Made by a program: the position numbers and the translations under genes
The notes under the pieces: generated by a model
What the model saw: only the letters and a program-made list of their open reading frames with translations
Database searches by the model: none
What the model was told of the DNA's origin: nothing
NCBI GenBank assembly: GCA_903970405.1
Contig: CAJCIT010000043.1
Location: 1 to 40,018 of the forward strand
Length of the DNA: 40,018 bases
Source: Acidobacteriaceae bacterium
Lineage (GTDB): Bacteria; Acidobacteriota; Terriglobia; Bryobacterales; Bryobacteraceae
Direction: 5' to 3'
In this document: piece by piece, positions 24,052-35,037 of the stretch
How the letters are laid out: every line of letters starts with the position of its first letter
Position numbering within the stretch: position 1 is the first letter of the stretch

Positions 24052-25287
24052 CTATAAAGAAAGCTTCCGCAAGAAATAGCTTCCCGCCATCAGTGCCGCT
24101 TGAACATCCTGAAGCAGTACTGTTTCATCCGGATGATGGCTGACGCCGCCCGGACTGCGTACAAAGATCATCGCAGACGGCACGCGCGCGGCCAGCACCA
24201 TGGCATCGTGCCCCGCTCCGCTCACCATTCGCATCGGCGCCGGAGCGCCCGGCGGACTTGCCGCCGCGATGCTTTCCGCCGCCAGCGCCAACAAATCCGG
24301 ATTCATGGGTACGGCCGCCTGATTGAGCCGCACGTCGTGACTGAACAACAATCCGCGCCGGCGGGCGATCTCCTCGCCGGCGCGAACGATCGTTCGAAAG
24401 GCCCGCTCGCGAACCTGATCCACGCCATGCCGGACGTCGAGCGTTGCCTGTACCTCCCCGGCGATCACGTTCCCCGCTCCTGGCGCCGCGTCAATCTTCC
24501 CGACGGTCGCCACCAAGCCATGCGTTGCGCGGGCTTCGCGCTCCACAGCCAAAATCCACTCTGCTGCAGCGCACAAGGCGTCGCGGCGGAGGGCCATCGG
24601 CGTGGTGCCCGCATGATTCGCCTTGCCGCGGAATGTAACGGCCGCGCGCGTCTGTCCGGCAATCGACGATACGGCCCCCAGCGCCTGACCGGCTTTCTCC
24701 AGCACCGGTCCTTGTTCAATGTGGATTTCGAGGTACGCAGCGGCATTCGAGTCCAGCGCCGCACTCCCGATCTCATCCGGATTGAGACCGAAGGCCCGTA
24801 TGGCATCGGCGACACTGACGCCGGCCTGGTCACGCCGGTCGAGCACCGTGCGATCGAAGCTCCCGGCCACGGCATGGCTTCCCAGAAACGGCACTCCAAA
24901 GCGCACGCCCTCCTCCTCTGAAAACCCGATCACCTCGATGCCATAAGCCAGCCGCTCATCGCGCAGCAACTCAACCAGCGCGACGCCCATCACAACACCC
25001 AGTACACCGTCGTACGCGCCGGCATTCGGAACAGTATCGAGATGCGAACCGATGACCAGCCGCTTCTCATCGGCACGCTCCCCTGCGTAGACGCCCCGCA
25101 GGTTCCCGGCCGCGTCCACCCATACCCTCATGCCCAGCCGCTCCATCCAAGCCCTTAAATGCCGGTGGACGTCGTGGATGGGGGCGCTCAGGAACGTCCG
25201 CTCAATGCTCGCGGGCGCTTCGCTGTAGTGAGACAGTTCGTCGCAACAGGCTAAAACCGCACGGGCGCTGTGGTCGAACGATTCCAC
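24052..25287 (-). CDS. allC: allantoate amidohydrolase
   Basis: A 411-residue M20-family enzyme hydrolysing allantoate to (S)-ureidoglycine, CO2 and ammonia. Metal-site motifs: VIGSHLDTVPNAGAYDGVLG (His82, Asp93), IGFSEEEGVRFGVPFLGS (Glu125 region), YLEIHIEQGPVLE, NHAGTTPMALRRDA, VDQVRERAF and the late SGAGHDAMVLA and SPGGVSHHPDE. The frame stays open to 25542, but that extension would lie antisense to the first 70 codons of the divergent amine oxidase and has no M20 character. GTG at 25287 gives MESFDHSARAVLACCDEL, a normal start for the family. This is the first gene of the ten-gene purine operon. Confidence 0.9.
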   Translation of the reverse strand: MESFDHSARAVLACCDELSHYSEAPASIERTFLSAPIHDVHRHLRAWMERLGMRVWVDAAGNLRGVYAGERADEKRLVIGSHLDTVPNAGAYDGVLGVVMGVALVELLRDERLAYGIEVIGFSEEEGVRFGVPFLGSHAVAGSFDRTVLDRRDQAGVSVADAIRAFGLNPDEIGSAALDSNAAAYLEIHIEQGPVLEKAGQALGAVSSIAGQTRAAVTFRGKANHAGTTPMALRRDALCAAAEWILAVEREARATHGLVATVGKIDAAPGAGNVIAGEVQATLDVRHGVDQVRERAFRTIVRAGEEIARRRGLLFSHDVRLNQAAVPMNPDLLALAAESIAAASPPGAPAPMRMVSGAGHDAMVLAARVPSAMIFVRSPGGVSHHPDETVLLQDVQAALMAGSYFLRKLSL

Positions 25288-25324
25288 CGAACCAGAGTAT
25301 AGTGAAGCCGGTGGACCGCCCCGA
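25288..25324. promoter_or_regulatory. 37-bp divergent promoter region between the purine operon and the amine oxidase gene
   Basis: The gap contains two overlapping -10-like hexamers: TATACT on the minus strand (plus-strand 25296-25301) and TATAGT on the plus strand (25298-25303). The minus-strand hexamer ends 8 bases from the allC GTG, so a transcript from it would be nearly leaderless. The plus-strand hexamer ends 21 bases before the amine oxidase ATG. No good -35 is seen on the minus strand at 17 bases. Weak evidence, but the gap is too short for much else. Confidence 0.4.
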
Positions 25325-26662
25325 ATGACTCTTGAAACTGACGTCATCGTGGTGGGAGGCGGGGTGGCGGGACTTGCCGCCGTCGTTGAACTCTCCGGTG
25401 GGCCGGCGCGCGTTTTGCTAATCGAAGGGCGGGATCGTCTCGGCGGCCGCATCCTCACCGATACTTCGGGCGATGCCGCGGTGGACGTGGGCGCTGAGTT
25501 CATCCACGGCCGCGAGCCTACGCTGATGGAGTACTTGCGCAAGCGCGGCCTGGCTCACGAAACCGCGGACGCGACCGATTACTACTTCGACGGCGAAACT
25601 CTGGCCCGAACTGACGAGGGGGGCGACGATTCCCCATTCGAGATGCTGTCGCAACTCAGCGAGGACGTGCCGGACCAATCCTTTGCCGCGTATGCCGGCA
25701 AGCTGTCGCTCGATCCAGGGGAGAGAAGCCGGCTCACCGGTTATGTCCAGGGATTCAATGCGGCTGACGCCAGTGTAATCAGCATCCGCGCATTGGCGAG
25801 GCAACAGCACGCCGAAGATGCGATCGACGGCGGCCACTCATCTCGCTTGGTCAACGGCTATGCAGATCTCGTTGAAGCACTGATCGAAGATTGCAGAACG
25901 AGCGATTGCGGAACGAACTTTCAAATTGTCATGGGCACGGCCATTGAAGAAATCGATTGGAGGATGGGACGAGTTCAGGTTGCCGGGCGAAGCGCCAACC
26001 GAGATCCGTTTCGAGCCGCTGCCCGCGCCGTGGTGGTCACGGTTCCCCTGCCGATGCTTTCTAAACTCCGCTTCATTCCGCCGATCCCTCTGCTGGCCGA
26101 GCTGCCCGCAGCCCTCCGCATGGGCCCGGCCGTGCGCCTGACCCTGCAAATGAAAGAGCCGTGGTGGGAAGCGCAGGCGCCCGGTATGGGATTTCTGTTC
26201 GCCGGTCTGGGATCTGGCTTGGGTGAAGCCGCGCTCGGTCCCGCTGGTCCCGGTTTTCCGGTCTTCTGGGTGAACCGTCGCGCACCCGTTCCTCTCATCA
26301 CGGCCTGGTCCGGCGGTCCAGCGGCGTTGGAATTTCAAGGCCTCTCGATAGATAAGCTGGTCCATCTGGCGACGCAAAACCTCGCTCGCCTCTTTGGCCT
26401 GACCGCCGAAGCCATCGCCTCGCTGGTCACACGGGCCTATTTTCATGACTGGCTTGGCGACCCGTTCAGCGGCGGCGCGTACAGTTACGTGGCGGCTGGA
26501 GGACTGGCGGTGGCGGAGCGTTTTGCCCGGCCGGTGGAGGATACCGTGTGGTTTGCGGGTGAAGCCACGGCGTCCGAGGGCCACTGGGGGACGGTCCATG
26601 GGGCGTTTTCAAGCGGCATTCGCGCCGCCCGCGAAATCCGGGAAAAGCTTTCGTCTCCCTAA
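25325..26662 (+). CDS. flavin-dependent amine oxidase
   Basis: A 445-residue FAD-dependent oxidoreductase of the monoamine/polyamine oxidase family. The dinucleotide-binding motif opens the protein (DVIVVGGGVAGLAAVVEL), followed by IEGRDRLGGRILTD and the DVGAEFIHG segment typical of amine oxidases. The C-terminal FAD contact is VWFAGEATASEGHWGTVHGA, with the substrate helix GIRAAREI. No signal peptide is evident, so it is likely cytoplasmic. It would oxidise a primary or secondary amine to the aldehyde with release of ammonia or amine and H2O2. It diverges from the purine operon across a 37-bp gap, so shared regulation is possible; its substrate is unknown. Confidence 0.88.
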   Translation: MTLETDVIVVGGGVAGLAAVVELSGGPARVLLIEGRDRLGGRILTDTSGDAAVDVGAEFIHGREPTLMEYLRKRGLAHETADATDYYFDGETLARTDEGGDDSPFEMLSQLSEDVPDQSFAAYAGKLSLDPGERSRLTGYVQGFNAADASVISIRALARQQHAEDAIDGGHSSRLVNGYADLVEALIEDCRTSDCGTNFQIVMGTAIEEIDWRMGRVQVAGRSANRDPFRAAARAVVVTVPLPMLSKLRFIPPIPLLAELPAALRMGPAVRLTLQMKEPWWEAQAPGMGFLFAGLGSGLGEAALGPAGPGFPVFWVNRRAPVPLITAWSGGPAALEFQGLSIDKLVHLATQNLARLFGLTAEAIASLVTRAYFHDWLGDPFSGGAYSYVAAGGLAVAERFARPVEDTVWFAGEATASEGHWGTVHGAFSSGIRAAREIREKLSSP

Positions 26663-26700
26663 CGCGACGGCAATCGGCGGCGTCTTACGTTACACTAGTT

Positions 26701-26706
26701 GAGGAG
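26701..26706 (+). promoter_or_regulatory. ribosome binding site deciding the thioredoxin-fold gene start
   Basis: GAGGAG lies 10 bases before the GTG at 26717. The frame also offers a TTG at 26699, but that codon overlaps this site and lengthens the leader with MRRLSP, so GTG 26717 is preferred. Confidence 0.6.
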
Positions 26707-26716
26707 ATTGTCCCCT

Positions 26717-27310
26717 GTGAAGCGCATCGTTTCATTACTTTCCGTTGTCGCACTGTCTGCTCTCTGCCTGCCGGGCGGCGAGGTTATTCCGCCAAAGAAG
26801 TCCCCGGAGCTGTTGTTCAAGATTCCCGGCCAGGGTGATAAGCTGCTGAGCCAATACAAGGGCAAAGTGGTGGCCCTGTGGTTCGTATTCACCACGTGCC
26901 CGCATTGCCAGCATGCTTCACAGGTTATGACCAAGATTCAGAATGATCTGGGGCCAAAGGGCCTGCAGGCAATTGATGTCGCCTTTAATGACAATGCCGA
27001 TCTTCTGGTCGAGAATTTCGCGAAGGATTTCAACGTCGGCTATCCGGTGGGCTGGACCACCAGAGCCGAGGTTTTGAAATTCCTCGGCCTCTCGGTGATG
27101 GACCGTTTCGTCGTTCCTCAATTTGTTCTGATCGATCGCAAGGGAATGGTTCACTACCAGACGGCGCCGCTCGGCGACGATGCCATCGCGCAGGAGTCTT
27201 TTATCCGTAGTCAGATTGAAGCTTTGCTGGCAGCGCCCGCGGCGGGAACACGCTCCACCAGCGCTCACAAAGCAGCCGGCGCCCCGGTTGCTGCTCTGGC
27301 CAAGAATTAA
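26717..27310 (+). CDS. exported TlpA/peroxiredoxin-like thioredoxin-fold protein
   Basis: A 197-residue thioredoxin-fold protein with an N-terminal signal sequence (MKRIVSLLSVVALSALCLPG). The redox motif is FTTCPHCQHASQVM (Cys61-Pro-His-Cys64), set in the WFVFTTCPHC context of the TlpA/ResA group. The rest follows the AhpC-TSA pattern: LQAIDVAFNDNADLLVENFA, VGYPVGWTTRAEVLKFLGL and VPQFVLIDRKGMVHY with the cis-proline. CPHC rather than CGPC suggests a DsbA-like oxidising or isomerising potential, but the fold context is TlpA. It probably works on cysteines in exported proteins. The C-terminal 25 residues are a low-complexity Ala/Thr tail. tRNA-Arg follows 14 bases after the stop. Confidence 0.85.
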   Translation: MKRIVSLLSVVALSALCLPGGEVIPPKKSPELLFKIPGQGDKLLSQYKGKVVALWFVFTTCPHCQHASQVMTKIQNDLGPKGLQAIDVAFNDNADLLVENFAKDFNVGYPVGWTTRAEVLKFLGLSVMDRFVVPQFVLIDRKGMVHYQTAPLGDDAIAQESFIRSQIEALLAAPAAGTRSTSAHKAAGAPVAALAKN

Positions 27311-27324
27311 GTGATCCCTCACAT

Positions 27325-27402
27325 GCGCCCGTAGCTCAGCCTGGATAGAGCGTTTGCCTCCGGAGCAAAAGGCCGTAAGTTCGAATCTTACCGGGCGCAC
27401 CA
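27325..27402 (+). tRNA. tRNA-Arg(CCG)
   Basis: The cloverleaf folds completely: acceptor GCGCCCG with CGGGCGC, D stem GCTC/GAGC, anticodon stem TTTGC/GCAAA around the loop CTCCGGA (anticodon CCG, reading CGG), a 5-base variable loop, T stem GTAAG/CTTAC with loop TTCGAAT, discriminator A and an encoded CCA. Length is 78 with CCA. Confidence 0.98.
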
Positions 27403-27413
27403 CTCTAAAATCA

Positions 27414-27446
27414 AAAGGATCGAAGGTTTGACTCCCTCGATCCTTT
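27414..27446 (+). terminator. hairpin behind tRNA-Arg, probable terminator
   Basis: A perfect 10-bp stem AAAGGATCGA / TCGATCCTTT with a 13-base loop lies 11 bases after the tRNA. The stem's own TTT is followed by CGTGTCT, so the U-tract is weak. Its position suggests transcript ending or tRNA 3' trailer processing. Confidence 0.6.
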
Positions 27447-27486
27447 CGTGTCTAGTTCCACCGCAATTCACTGATTTTCACCCTCC

Positions 27487-27506
27487 GTCCACTGGTCAAA
27501 GTGGAC
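27487..27506. repeat. 7-bp perfect inverted repeat
   Basis: GTCCACT and AGTGGAC around a 6-base loop GGTCAA, in the 312-base gap between tRNA-Arg and the pilin-like gene. Role unknown. The rest of the gap holds the tRNA hairpin and a copy of repeat family 2; I see no gene in it. Confidence 0.4.
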
Positions 27507-27535
27507 CGTGGCAAATCAAATGCCCAGCACACCCT

Positions 27536-27607
27536 GCTGAGCCGATATTCGTGTCGGCTGTTCTTTCGTTTCAATCGTAACCGGGCGCCGCCGAGATGAC
27601 TCTCGCC
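27536..27607. repeat. structured repeat family 2, copy A
   Basis: Begins GCTGAGCCGATATTCGTGTC, continues GGCTGTTCTTTCGTTTCAAT and ends with a GCCGAGATGACTCTCG hairpin. It aligns over about 70 bases with 34898-34975 with few differences, including the hairpin GCCGAYATTCGTGYCGGC and the CGAGATGAYTCTCG hairpin. It lies about 110 bases before the pilin-like gene. Confidence 0.75.
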
Positions 27608-27714
27608 GCGTCCTCAAGGCAGAGTCCGCTGCCGAAATCCGAGGGAAACGCTCGGACAAGCGAACCATATGCCAACCCAAGCCAACGATAGGCGGACCCC
27701 AGACGTCGTATGAT

Positions 27715-28239
27715 GTGAAGCGTATGCTGACTCTTTCCGGCCGGATCTATCAACGCCTGCGGCAGCGCCAGCGCCAAAACCATCCTGAGGCAGGCTTTTC
27801 GCTCATTGAGCTTCTTATTGTTGTCGCTATCATCCTGGTTCTAATAGGCATTTCCCTTCCGCAGATCAATCAGATGAAGATGAATAGCAACGAAACGCGG
27901 GCCATCGCGGAAGTCCGCAGCGTGAATCTGGCGCAGACGCAATACAACTCCCAATTTGGCCGGTTTGCCAATACGCTGACGGAATTGGGTCCGGCAACGG
28001 GAGGCGGCGCCGAGGGTCCAAGCGCGGCCGGCATCATCTCGGGAGACCTCGCCAAAGGCCTCAGCAACGGTTTTAACTTCACCGTGACCGGAACCAACGG
28101 AGCATCCTACATAGTTGTTGCGGTGCCCGTTGCCTATAAGAGCACCGGACGGCGCAGCTTCTATTCTGACCAGTCAGGTGTGATCCGGCAGAATTGGGGC
28201 GCCGATCCGCCGACCCCGCAAAGCGAGCAAATCAAGTAG
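27715..28239 (+). CDS. type IV pilin/pseudopilin-like protein
   Basis: A 174-residue protein with a class III prepilin signal: a basic leader of about 27 residues, then the cleavage motif EAG|FSLIELLIVVAIILVLIGI with Glu+5, which also forms the membrane helix. The C-terminal domain of about 120 residues carries VNLAQTQYNSQFGRFANTL and YKSTGRRSFYSDQSGVIRQN, resembling GspG/PilE-type major pseudopilin domains. It would be processed by PilD and assembled into a pilus or type II secretion pseudopilus. No assembly genes are adjacent. The start is GTG 27715 or ATG 27724, neither with a good ribosome site. The M1 peptidase gene follows 59 bases later. Confidence 0.88.
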   Translation: MKRMLTLSGRIYQRLRQRQRQNHPEAGFSLIELLIVVAIILVLIGISLPQINQMKMNSNETRAIAEVRSVNLAQTQYNSQFGRFANTLTELGPATGGGAEGPSAAGIISGDLAKGLSNGFNFTVTGTNGASYIVVAVPVAYKSTGRRSFYSDQSGVIRQNWGADPPTPQSEQIK

Positions 28240-28298
28240 GGGAACGAAACCGTTCCGGGAGCCGTCTTTCCGGCTGCGGCCTCCCCGCCGCGCCCTTC

Positions 28299-30641
28299 AT
28301 GACGTTTTTCCGTCATCTCCGCTGTTCAGCGATTCCCGCCGCGCTACTTTTCTGCTCGATGTTCGGCAAGAGTCTCTCCGCTGCCGCGCCCTCGGCGGCC
28401 GAGCTGGCCCAGGAACTTCGACAGATTTCCCTCAATCCGGATGAAACATATCGCGTTCGGGATCTTCACCTCACCCGTGGCGACCTCAAGATCTATTTGA
28501 GCGAAGGAACCGTTTCGTTTGCCACCCCGTTAGCCGGACGCTCAGTAGCGATGGTGTTCACCACCGCCGGCGCCGAGTTAGGCGATGCTGAACTGATTGT
28601 GCTACCGCCTCGCCGCAGCGACCGGGAATCTCTGCTTCGGTTTGTGAGAACTCCCAACCTGAACGAACATTTCAACGCGGCCGTCTTCCTGTTCACTGAC
28701 GATACTTACGCCGAGATCCACCGGCAGCTTGCCGAGAGTCTGGCGGAGAAGACGCCGGAGCAGGCGGCGCAACTCGAGACCGCGTGGAATCCAGTGTTGC
28801 GAAACGTGGCGGCGGACCTGGATGTGCGGCTGGTGGAGGCGCTGCTCAATGGGCCAGGGACGGAATCGTCGCAGGGCATCTTCGAAGGCATTATTCAGGG
28901 GCGCGGGCTCGGACCGTTCGACGTTTCGTTTCAGCCCGATCGGCTGGAATCCCTGGCGATCGGCACAGTGTCGTCCGAAAGGGGCGTGCCGCGGTTCCAG
29001 TTGTGGACCAGCTTCGCGGGCCGCGGCCGGCCGGCGGAACCGCGGGTGGTGCTGAGTGACTTCCGCATCGACACCACCATCGGCCAGGACCTGAAGCAAA
29101 TCTGCGTCACCCAGATGGACGCTAAATTTGCCGCCGCGCATGCCCGGGCCATTCGCTTCGACGTCTCTGACCGGATGACGGTTACCGCTGCGACAGTCGA
29201 CGGCGAAGCGGCTGAGTTTTACCAGCGATCGTCGCTGCATGGCTCGGGCGGCGGGCGCGAATCCACCGTTCTGATTGTCGCGCCGCGGGAGCTGGCCCAG
29301 GACCAGACCCATCGGGTGGCCATCCACCATGAAGGAACCGTGGTGAGCCAGACCGCGAACGGCGTCTACCTGGTGGCGGACCGCAATGTCTGGTTTCCGC
29401 ATCGGACGCCAGATCCCGCGGATTTCGACCTGACGTTTCACGTTCCGAGCCGCTTTGAGGTTGTATCGATCGGCGCCCTCATTGACGAACATGTTGACGG
29501 GGACACCCGCGTAGTGCACCGCAGGACCGAGGCGCCGGCTCGCTATGCCGGTTTTAACTTTGGCGAGTTTGAGCAGCAAACCTCAGCGAACGGGCCTTAT
29601 CGAATTGAGTGCTACGCGAACCGCAGTCTTTTCCAGCAACTTGGTTCAGGCGAGGAGGGTGGGCCCGATAGCGGTCGGAAAGCAGCGGCTGGCGGCCGCC
29701 GTCTGACTGAGTTGTCCGCACGGGCGGAAGCGCTGCTGAACCAGTACACGCGGAACTGGGGCCCGCTGCCGATCAAGAGCATTGCCGTGGCGCCGATTCC
29801 CGGCTACTTCGGGCAGGGATTCCCAGGATTGATTTATCTCTCCACTCTCTCGTATCTGCATTCGAATGAGCGTCCGCCGGAAGCCCGCGACCCTCTGACC
29901 GATATCTTTTTTTCCGACTTGTTGCTGGCCCACGAAATTGCGCATCAATGGTGGGGAAATTTGGTGTCGGCCGCCGATTATCGAAGCGAATGGATCATGG
30001 AATCCATCGCGAACTATTCGGCGTTGGAACTGTTGGAAGACGCGAAAGGCACGATCGCGCGAGACGAAGTGCTGCGGTTCTATCGCCGCGAACTGGGGCT
30101 GGCGCGGGGAGGCGCCGCCGTGCCTGAGAGTATCGGACCCATTGAGTGGGGCCAGCGCCTGATCGACCTGGGCGGCCTTGAGACGTGGCGCATTGTGACC
30201 TATGAAAAGGGAACTTGGATCGTTCATATGCTCCGCGAGCGGATGGGACGGGATGCTTATCACCGCATGCTCCGCCAGATCGTTCGTGAGTATTCAAATA
30301 AGCCCCTCTCGAACGACGATTTCCGGCGGGTGGCGAGCCAATTCATGCCGCCAGGCGAACCCGATTCCTCCTTGGAGCTATTCTTCGATACATGGGTGTA
30401 CGGCACGGGCATACCTCACCTTGTCATTACCGCCGGAAAGGAAGGTCCTGCCACCGCGACGCTGGAACAGAGCGCGGTTCCGGATGACTTTACTCTGGAC
30501 GTGCCCGTCTCGATTGTCGGCCCGATGGGCCGGCGCGCCACGCGCTGGTTGCGGTCAAACTCGGACGGCGTCTCGATCCGGCTGTCGCGAGGCCAAACGG
30601 TCGCCTTACCGTCGCCGGCAGATTTCTTATACCTGCCGTAA
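28299..30641 (+). CDS. exported M1-family zinc metallopeptidase
   Basis: A 780-residue protein with a signal peptide (MTFFRHLRCSAIPAALLFCS, then MFGKSLSA). An N-terminal beta region (about 50-500) leads into the gluzincin catalytic domain. The zinc motif is LLAHEIAHQWWGN (His545, Glu546, His549), with the third ligand Glu568 in WIMESIANYSALELL, exactly the HExxH-x18-E spacing of M1 aminopeptidases. Upstream GYFGQGFPGLIYLS takes the place of the GAMEN exopeptidase loop, so aminopeptidase activity is uncertain. VTYEKGTWIVHMLRERMG follows, as in M1 enzymes. The frame is open to 28194, inside the pilin gene, but ATG 28299 starts the signal peptide and is chosen. Confidence 0.92.
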   Translation: MTFFRHLRCSAIPAALLFCSMFGKSLSAAAPSAAELAQELRQISLNPDETYRVRDLHLTRGDLKIYLSEGTVSFATPLAGRSVAMVFTTAGAELGDAELIVLPPRRSDRESLLRFVRTPNLNEHFNAAVFLFTDDTYAEIHRQLAESLAEKTPEQAAQLETAWNPVLRNVAADLDVRLVEALLNGPGTESSQGIFEGIIQGRGLGPFDVSFQPDRLESLAIGTVSSERGVPRFQLWTSFAGRGRPAEPRVVLSDFRIDTTIGQDLKQICVTQMDAKFAAAHARAIRFDVSDRMTVTAATVDGEAAEFYQRSSLHGSGGGRESTVLIVAPRELAQDQTHRVAIHHEGTVVSQTANGVYLVADRNVWFPHRTPDPADFDLTFHVPSRFEVVSIGALIDEHVDGDTRVVHRRTEAPARYAGFNFGEFEQQTSANGPYRIECYANRSLFQQLGSGEEGGPDSGRKAAAGGRRLTELSARAEALLNQYTRNWGPLPIKSIAVAPIPGYFGQGFPGLIYLSTLSYLHSNERPPEARDPLTDIFFSDLLLAHEIAHQWWGNLVSAADYRSEWIMESIANYSALELLEDAKGTIARDEVLRFYRRELGLARGGAAVPESIGPIEWGQRLIDLGGLETWRIVTYEKGTWIVHMLRERMGRDAYHRMLRQIVREYSNKPLSNDDFRRVASQFMPPGEPDSSLELFFDTWVYGTGIPHLVITAGKEGPATATLEQSAVPDDFTLDVPVSIVGPMGRRATRWLRSNSDGVSIRLSRGQTVALPSPADFLYLP

Positions 30642-30749
30642 ATTGTTTAGTGCGTTCCGCCGATTGATTCCACAGTGCCGTCGGGGTTGTACTAATTCGC
30701 GCGGTGCTTGTACCGGCCCCAATTGCCGTTTTGGCGCCGACTGATATGA

Positions 30750-33476
<2,727 letters not shown>

Positions 33477-33503
33477 GGTGCAACCGCCCAGGCCGTTCGG
33501 CTT

Positions 33504-34808
33504 TTACCATCTCGGCAGCACGCGCCTCCAGTTCGGGTCAACGTGCTTGCGCATCTCGGCCTCGTCGTCGCGTTTGCGAAACGGGACCTTCTCATAACGT
33601 TCCCGGCCCCGCGCCAGTTGGTCATAATCCAGCGCCACGCCAAGGCCCGGCCGGTCGGGAATGCGTACGGAGCCTTTGTCGAACTGAATGCGGCCGCCCT
33701 CCACAACCTCATCGCGCTCAGTCTGCCACGGGTAATGTGTGTCGCAGGCAAATGTGAGATTGGGGCAGGCGGCGGCCACGTGGGTCATCGCCATCATGCT
33801 GATACCCAGGTGGCTGTTTGAATGCATCGAGAGGCCCATGCCCAGCACTGAGCACAGGTGCGACAACAACTGCACCTGCCTCAAGCCGCCCCAGTAGTGC
33901 GGGTCTGAGAGCACAATCTGAACCGCGTCAAGCGCCTTGGCGCGAGGCACTTCAGGGAAGGAAGTTACCGCCACGTTACTCGCGAGCGGCGTCTCAATGC
34001 CCCGCTTGAGCAATCGCCGCCGCACCTCCGCCATCCCTTTAAGTTCTGGGCAGGGATCCTCCAGATAGCCGCCGCCGGACAGTTCTTCCGCCAGGGCCTC
34101 GCCGACCAGCAGTGAGGTGTCCACGGACCACGCGCAATTAGGATCGATCCGGAGCGGGATCTCCGACCCGAACTCGCGGCGCAACGCGCGAATCGATTCA
34201 ATCTCAATCTCTGGCTCTAGGACTCCCGCCTTCAGCTTGATTTCCTGGAACCCGTACTTGCCAATCATGTGATGGCACTCGCGGACCACAGCCTCCGGGG
34301 TCAACACTTCGCCGTATTCGTCCGGATAATCGCCGCCGCCCCCGCCCGCATGTTTATAAAACAGGTAGGCCGAAAAAGAAACCCGGTCGCGAACGCGGCC
34401 ACCGATCACGTCGCACACCGGCCGGCCCACGGCCTTCCCAATGATGTCGAGACAAGCAATCTCAATCGCGGCGAATGTGCGGTTCGTCTGGTCGAGCGGA
34501 TTCTCCCCCGGCACCAGCCAAGTTTGCGAACGGTCGCCGCCGGAAGCGGCCGCTTCGCGATCCATGTCCTGAAAAAGTCCGGCCAGCCGGAAGGGATCCA
34601 TACCCAAGAGCCGGTCTCGCATCGCCTCGAGCGCTGCGCGCGGGCCTTGGCCGCCATAGGTCTCGCTGACGCCGCGAATACCGGAATCTGTTTCCAGCTC
34701 AACAATAGTGCGCAGCGCCCACGGCGCATGGAGCCCGTAGGAACTGCGAAGCGGCGGATCGGCTATCGCAATAGAATGAAGCGTCATGCCGGAAATCTTC
34801 ATGCTCAC
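33504..34808 (-). CDS. enolase-superfamily sugar-acid dehydratase, glucarate dehydratase-like
   Basis: A 434-residue member of the mandelate racemase/enolase superfamily, closest in pattern to glucarate dehydratase. Active-site elements in order: Lys191 and Lys193 in QEIKLKAGV, Asp222 and Asn224 in LRIDPNCAW, Glu250 in YLEDPCPEL, Asn278 in PLASNVAVTS, Asp302 in VLSDPHYWGG and His329 in LSMHSNSHLGIS. The Lys-x-Lys and His-Asn-Ser arrangement is that of GlucD. Product would be 5-keto-4-deoxyglucarate if the substrate is glucarate. The start is GTG 34808 or ATG 34802. It diverges from the mannonate-dehydratase-like gene and MFS transporter, suggesting a sugar-acid locus. Confidence 0.87.
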   Translation of the reverse strand: MSMKISGMTLHSIAIADPPLRSSYGLHAPWALRTIVELETDSGIRGVSETYGGQGPRAALEAMRDRLLGMDPFRLAGLFQDMDREAAASGGDRSQTWLVPGENPLDQTNRTFAAIEIACLDIIGKAVGRPVCDVIGGRVRDRVSFSAYLFYKHAGGGGGDYPDEYGEVLTPEAVVRECHHMIGKYGFQEIKLKAGVLEPEIEIESIRALRREFGSEIPLRIDPNCAWSVDTSLLVGEALAEELSGGGYLEDPCPELKGMAEVRRRLLKRGIETPLASNVAVTSFPEVPRAKALDAVQIVLSDPHYWGGLRQVQLLSHLCSVLGMGLSMHSNSHLGISMMAMTHVAAACPNLTFACDTHYPWQTERDEVVEGGRIQFDKGSVRIPDRPGLGVALDYDQLARGRERYEKVPFRKRDDEAEMRKHVDPNWRRVLPRW

Positions 34809-34875
34809 TTAGGATAATCGGTTGATCGAAACCAGCGCACAGGCCGTTTGTTGGCCGTTAGTACCAGCCGACTCT

Positions 34876-34996
34876 CCGTGGCGCGGGCTTTCAGCCGGCT
34901 GAGCCGACATTCGTGCCGGCTGTTTCTTTTGTCTCGACCGTAACAAGGCACAACCGAGATGATTCTCGGCTCAGCAGGGTGAAGCCCGCGCCACAG
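34876..34996. repeat. structured repeat family 2, copy B, with long flanking inverted arms
   Basis: The core 34898-34975 aligns with 27536-27607. Here it is flanked by GTGGCGCGGGCTTTCA (34878-34893) and the near-perfect mirror TGAAGCCCGCGCCAC (34980-34994). Nested inside is GCTGAGCCG (34898-34906) with CGGCTCAGC (34967-34975), then a GCCGAC..GCCGGC hairpin and a CCGAGA-TGAT-TCTCGG hairpin. The last hairpin overlaps the CGGCTC arm, so two alternative folds compete. It fills most of the 229-base gap between the divergent sugar-acid genes. Confidence 0.75.
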
Positions 34997-35026
34997 GGTC
35001 CGCGCGGTGTAAGGTGAAAGCGCAGT

Positions 35027-35034
35027 GAGGAGGT
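35027..35034 (+). promoter_or_regulatory. strong ribosome binding site
   Basis: GAGGAGGT lies 3 bases before the ATG at 35038 and fixes that start. It is the best Shine-Dalgarno match I see in the window. Confidence 0.7.
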
Positions 35035-35037
35035 CCC

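Noticed and set aside
25288..25542. N-terminal extension of allantoate amidohydrolase
   Set aside because: It would be antisense to the FAD-binding motif of the amine oxidase, is Ser/Pro/Arg-rich without M20 features, and GTG 25287 gives the normal family start.
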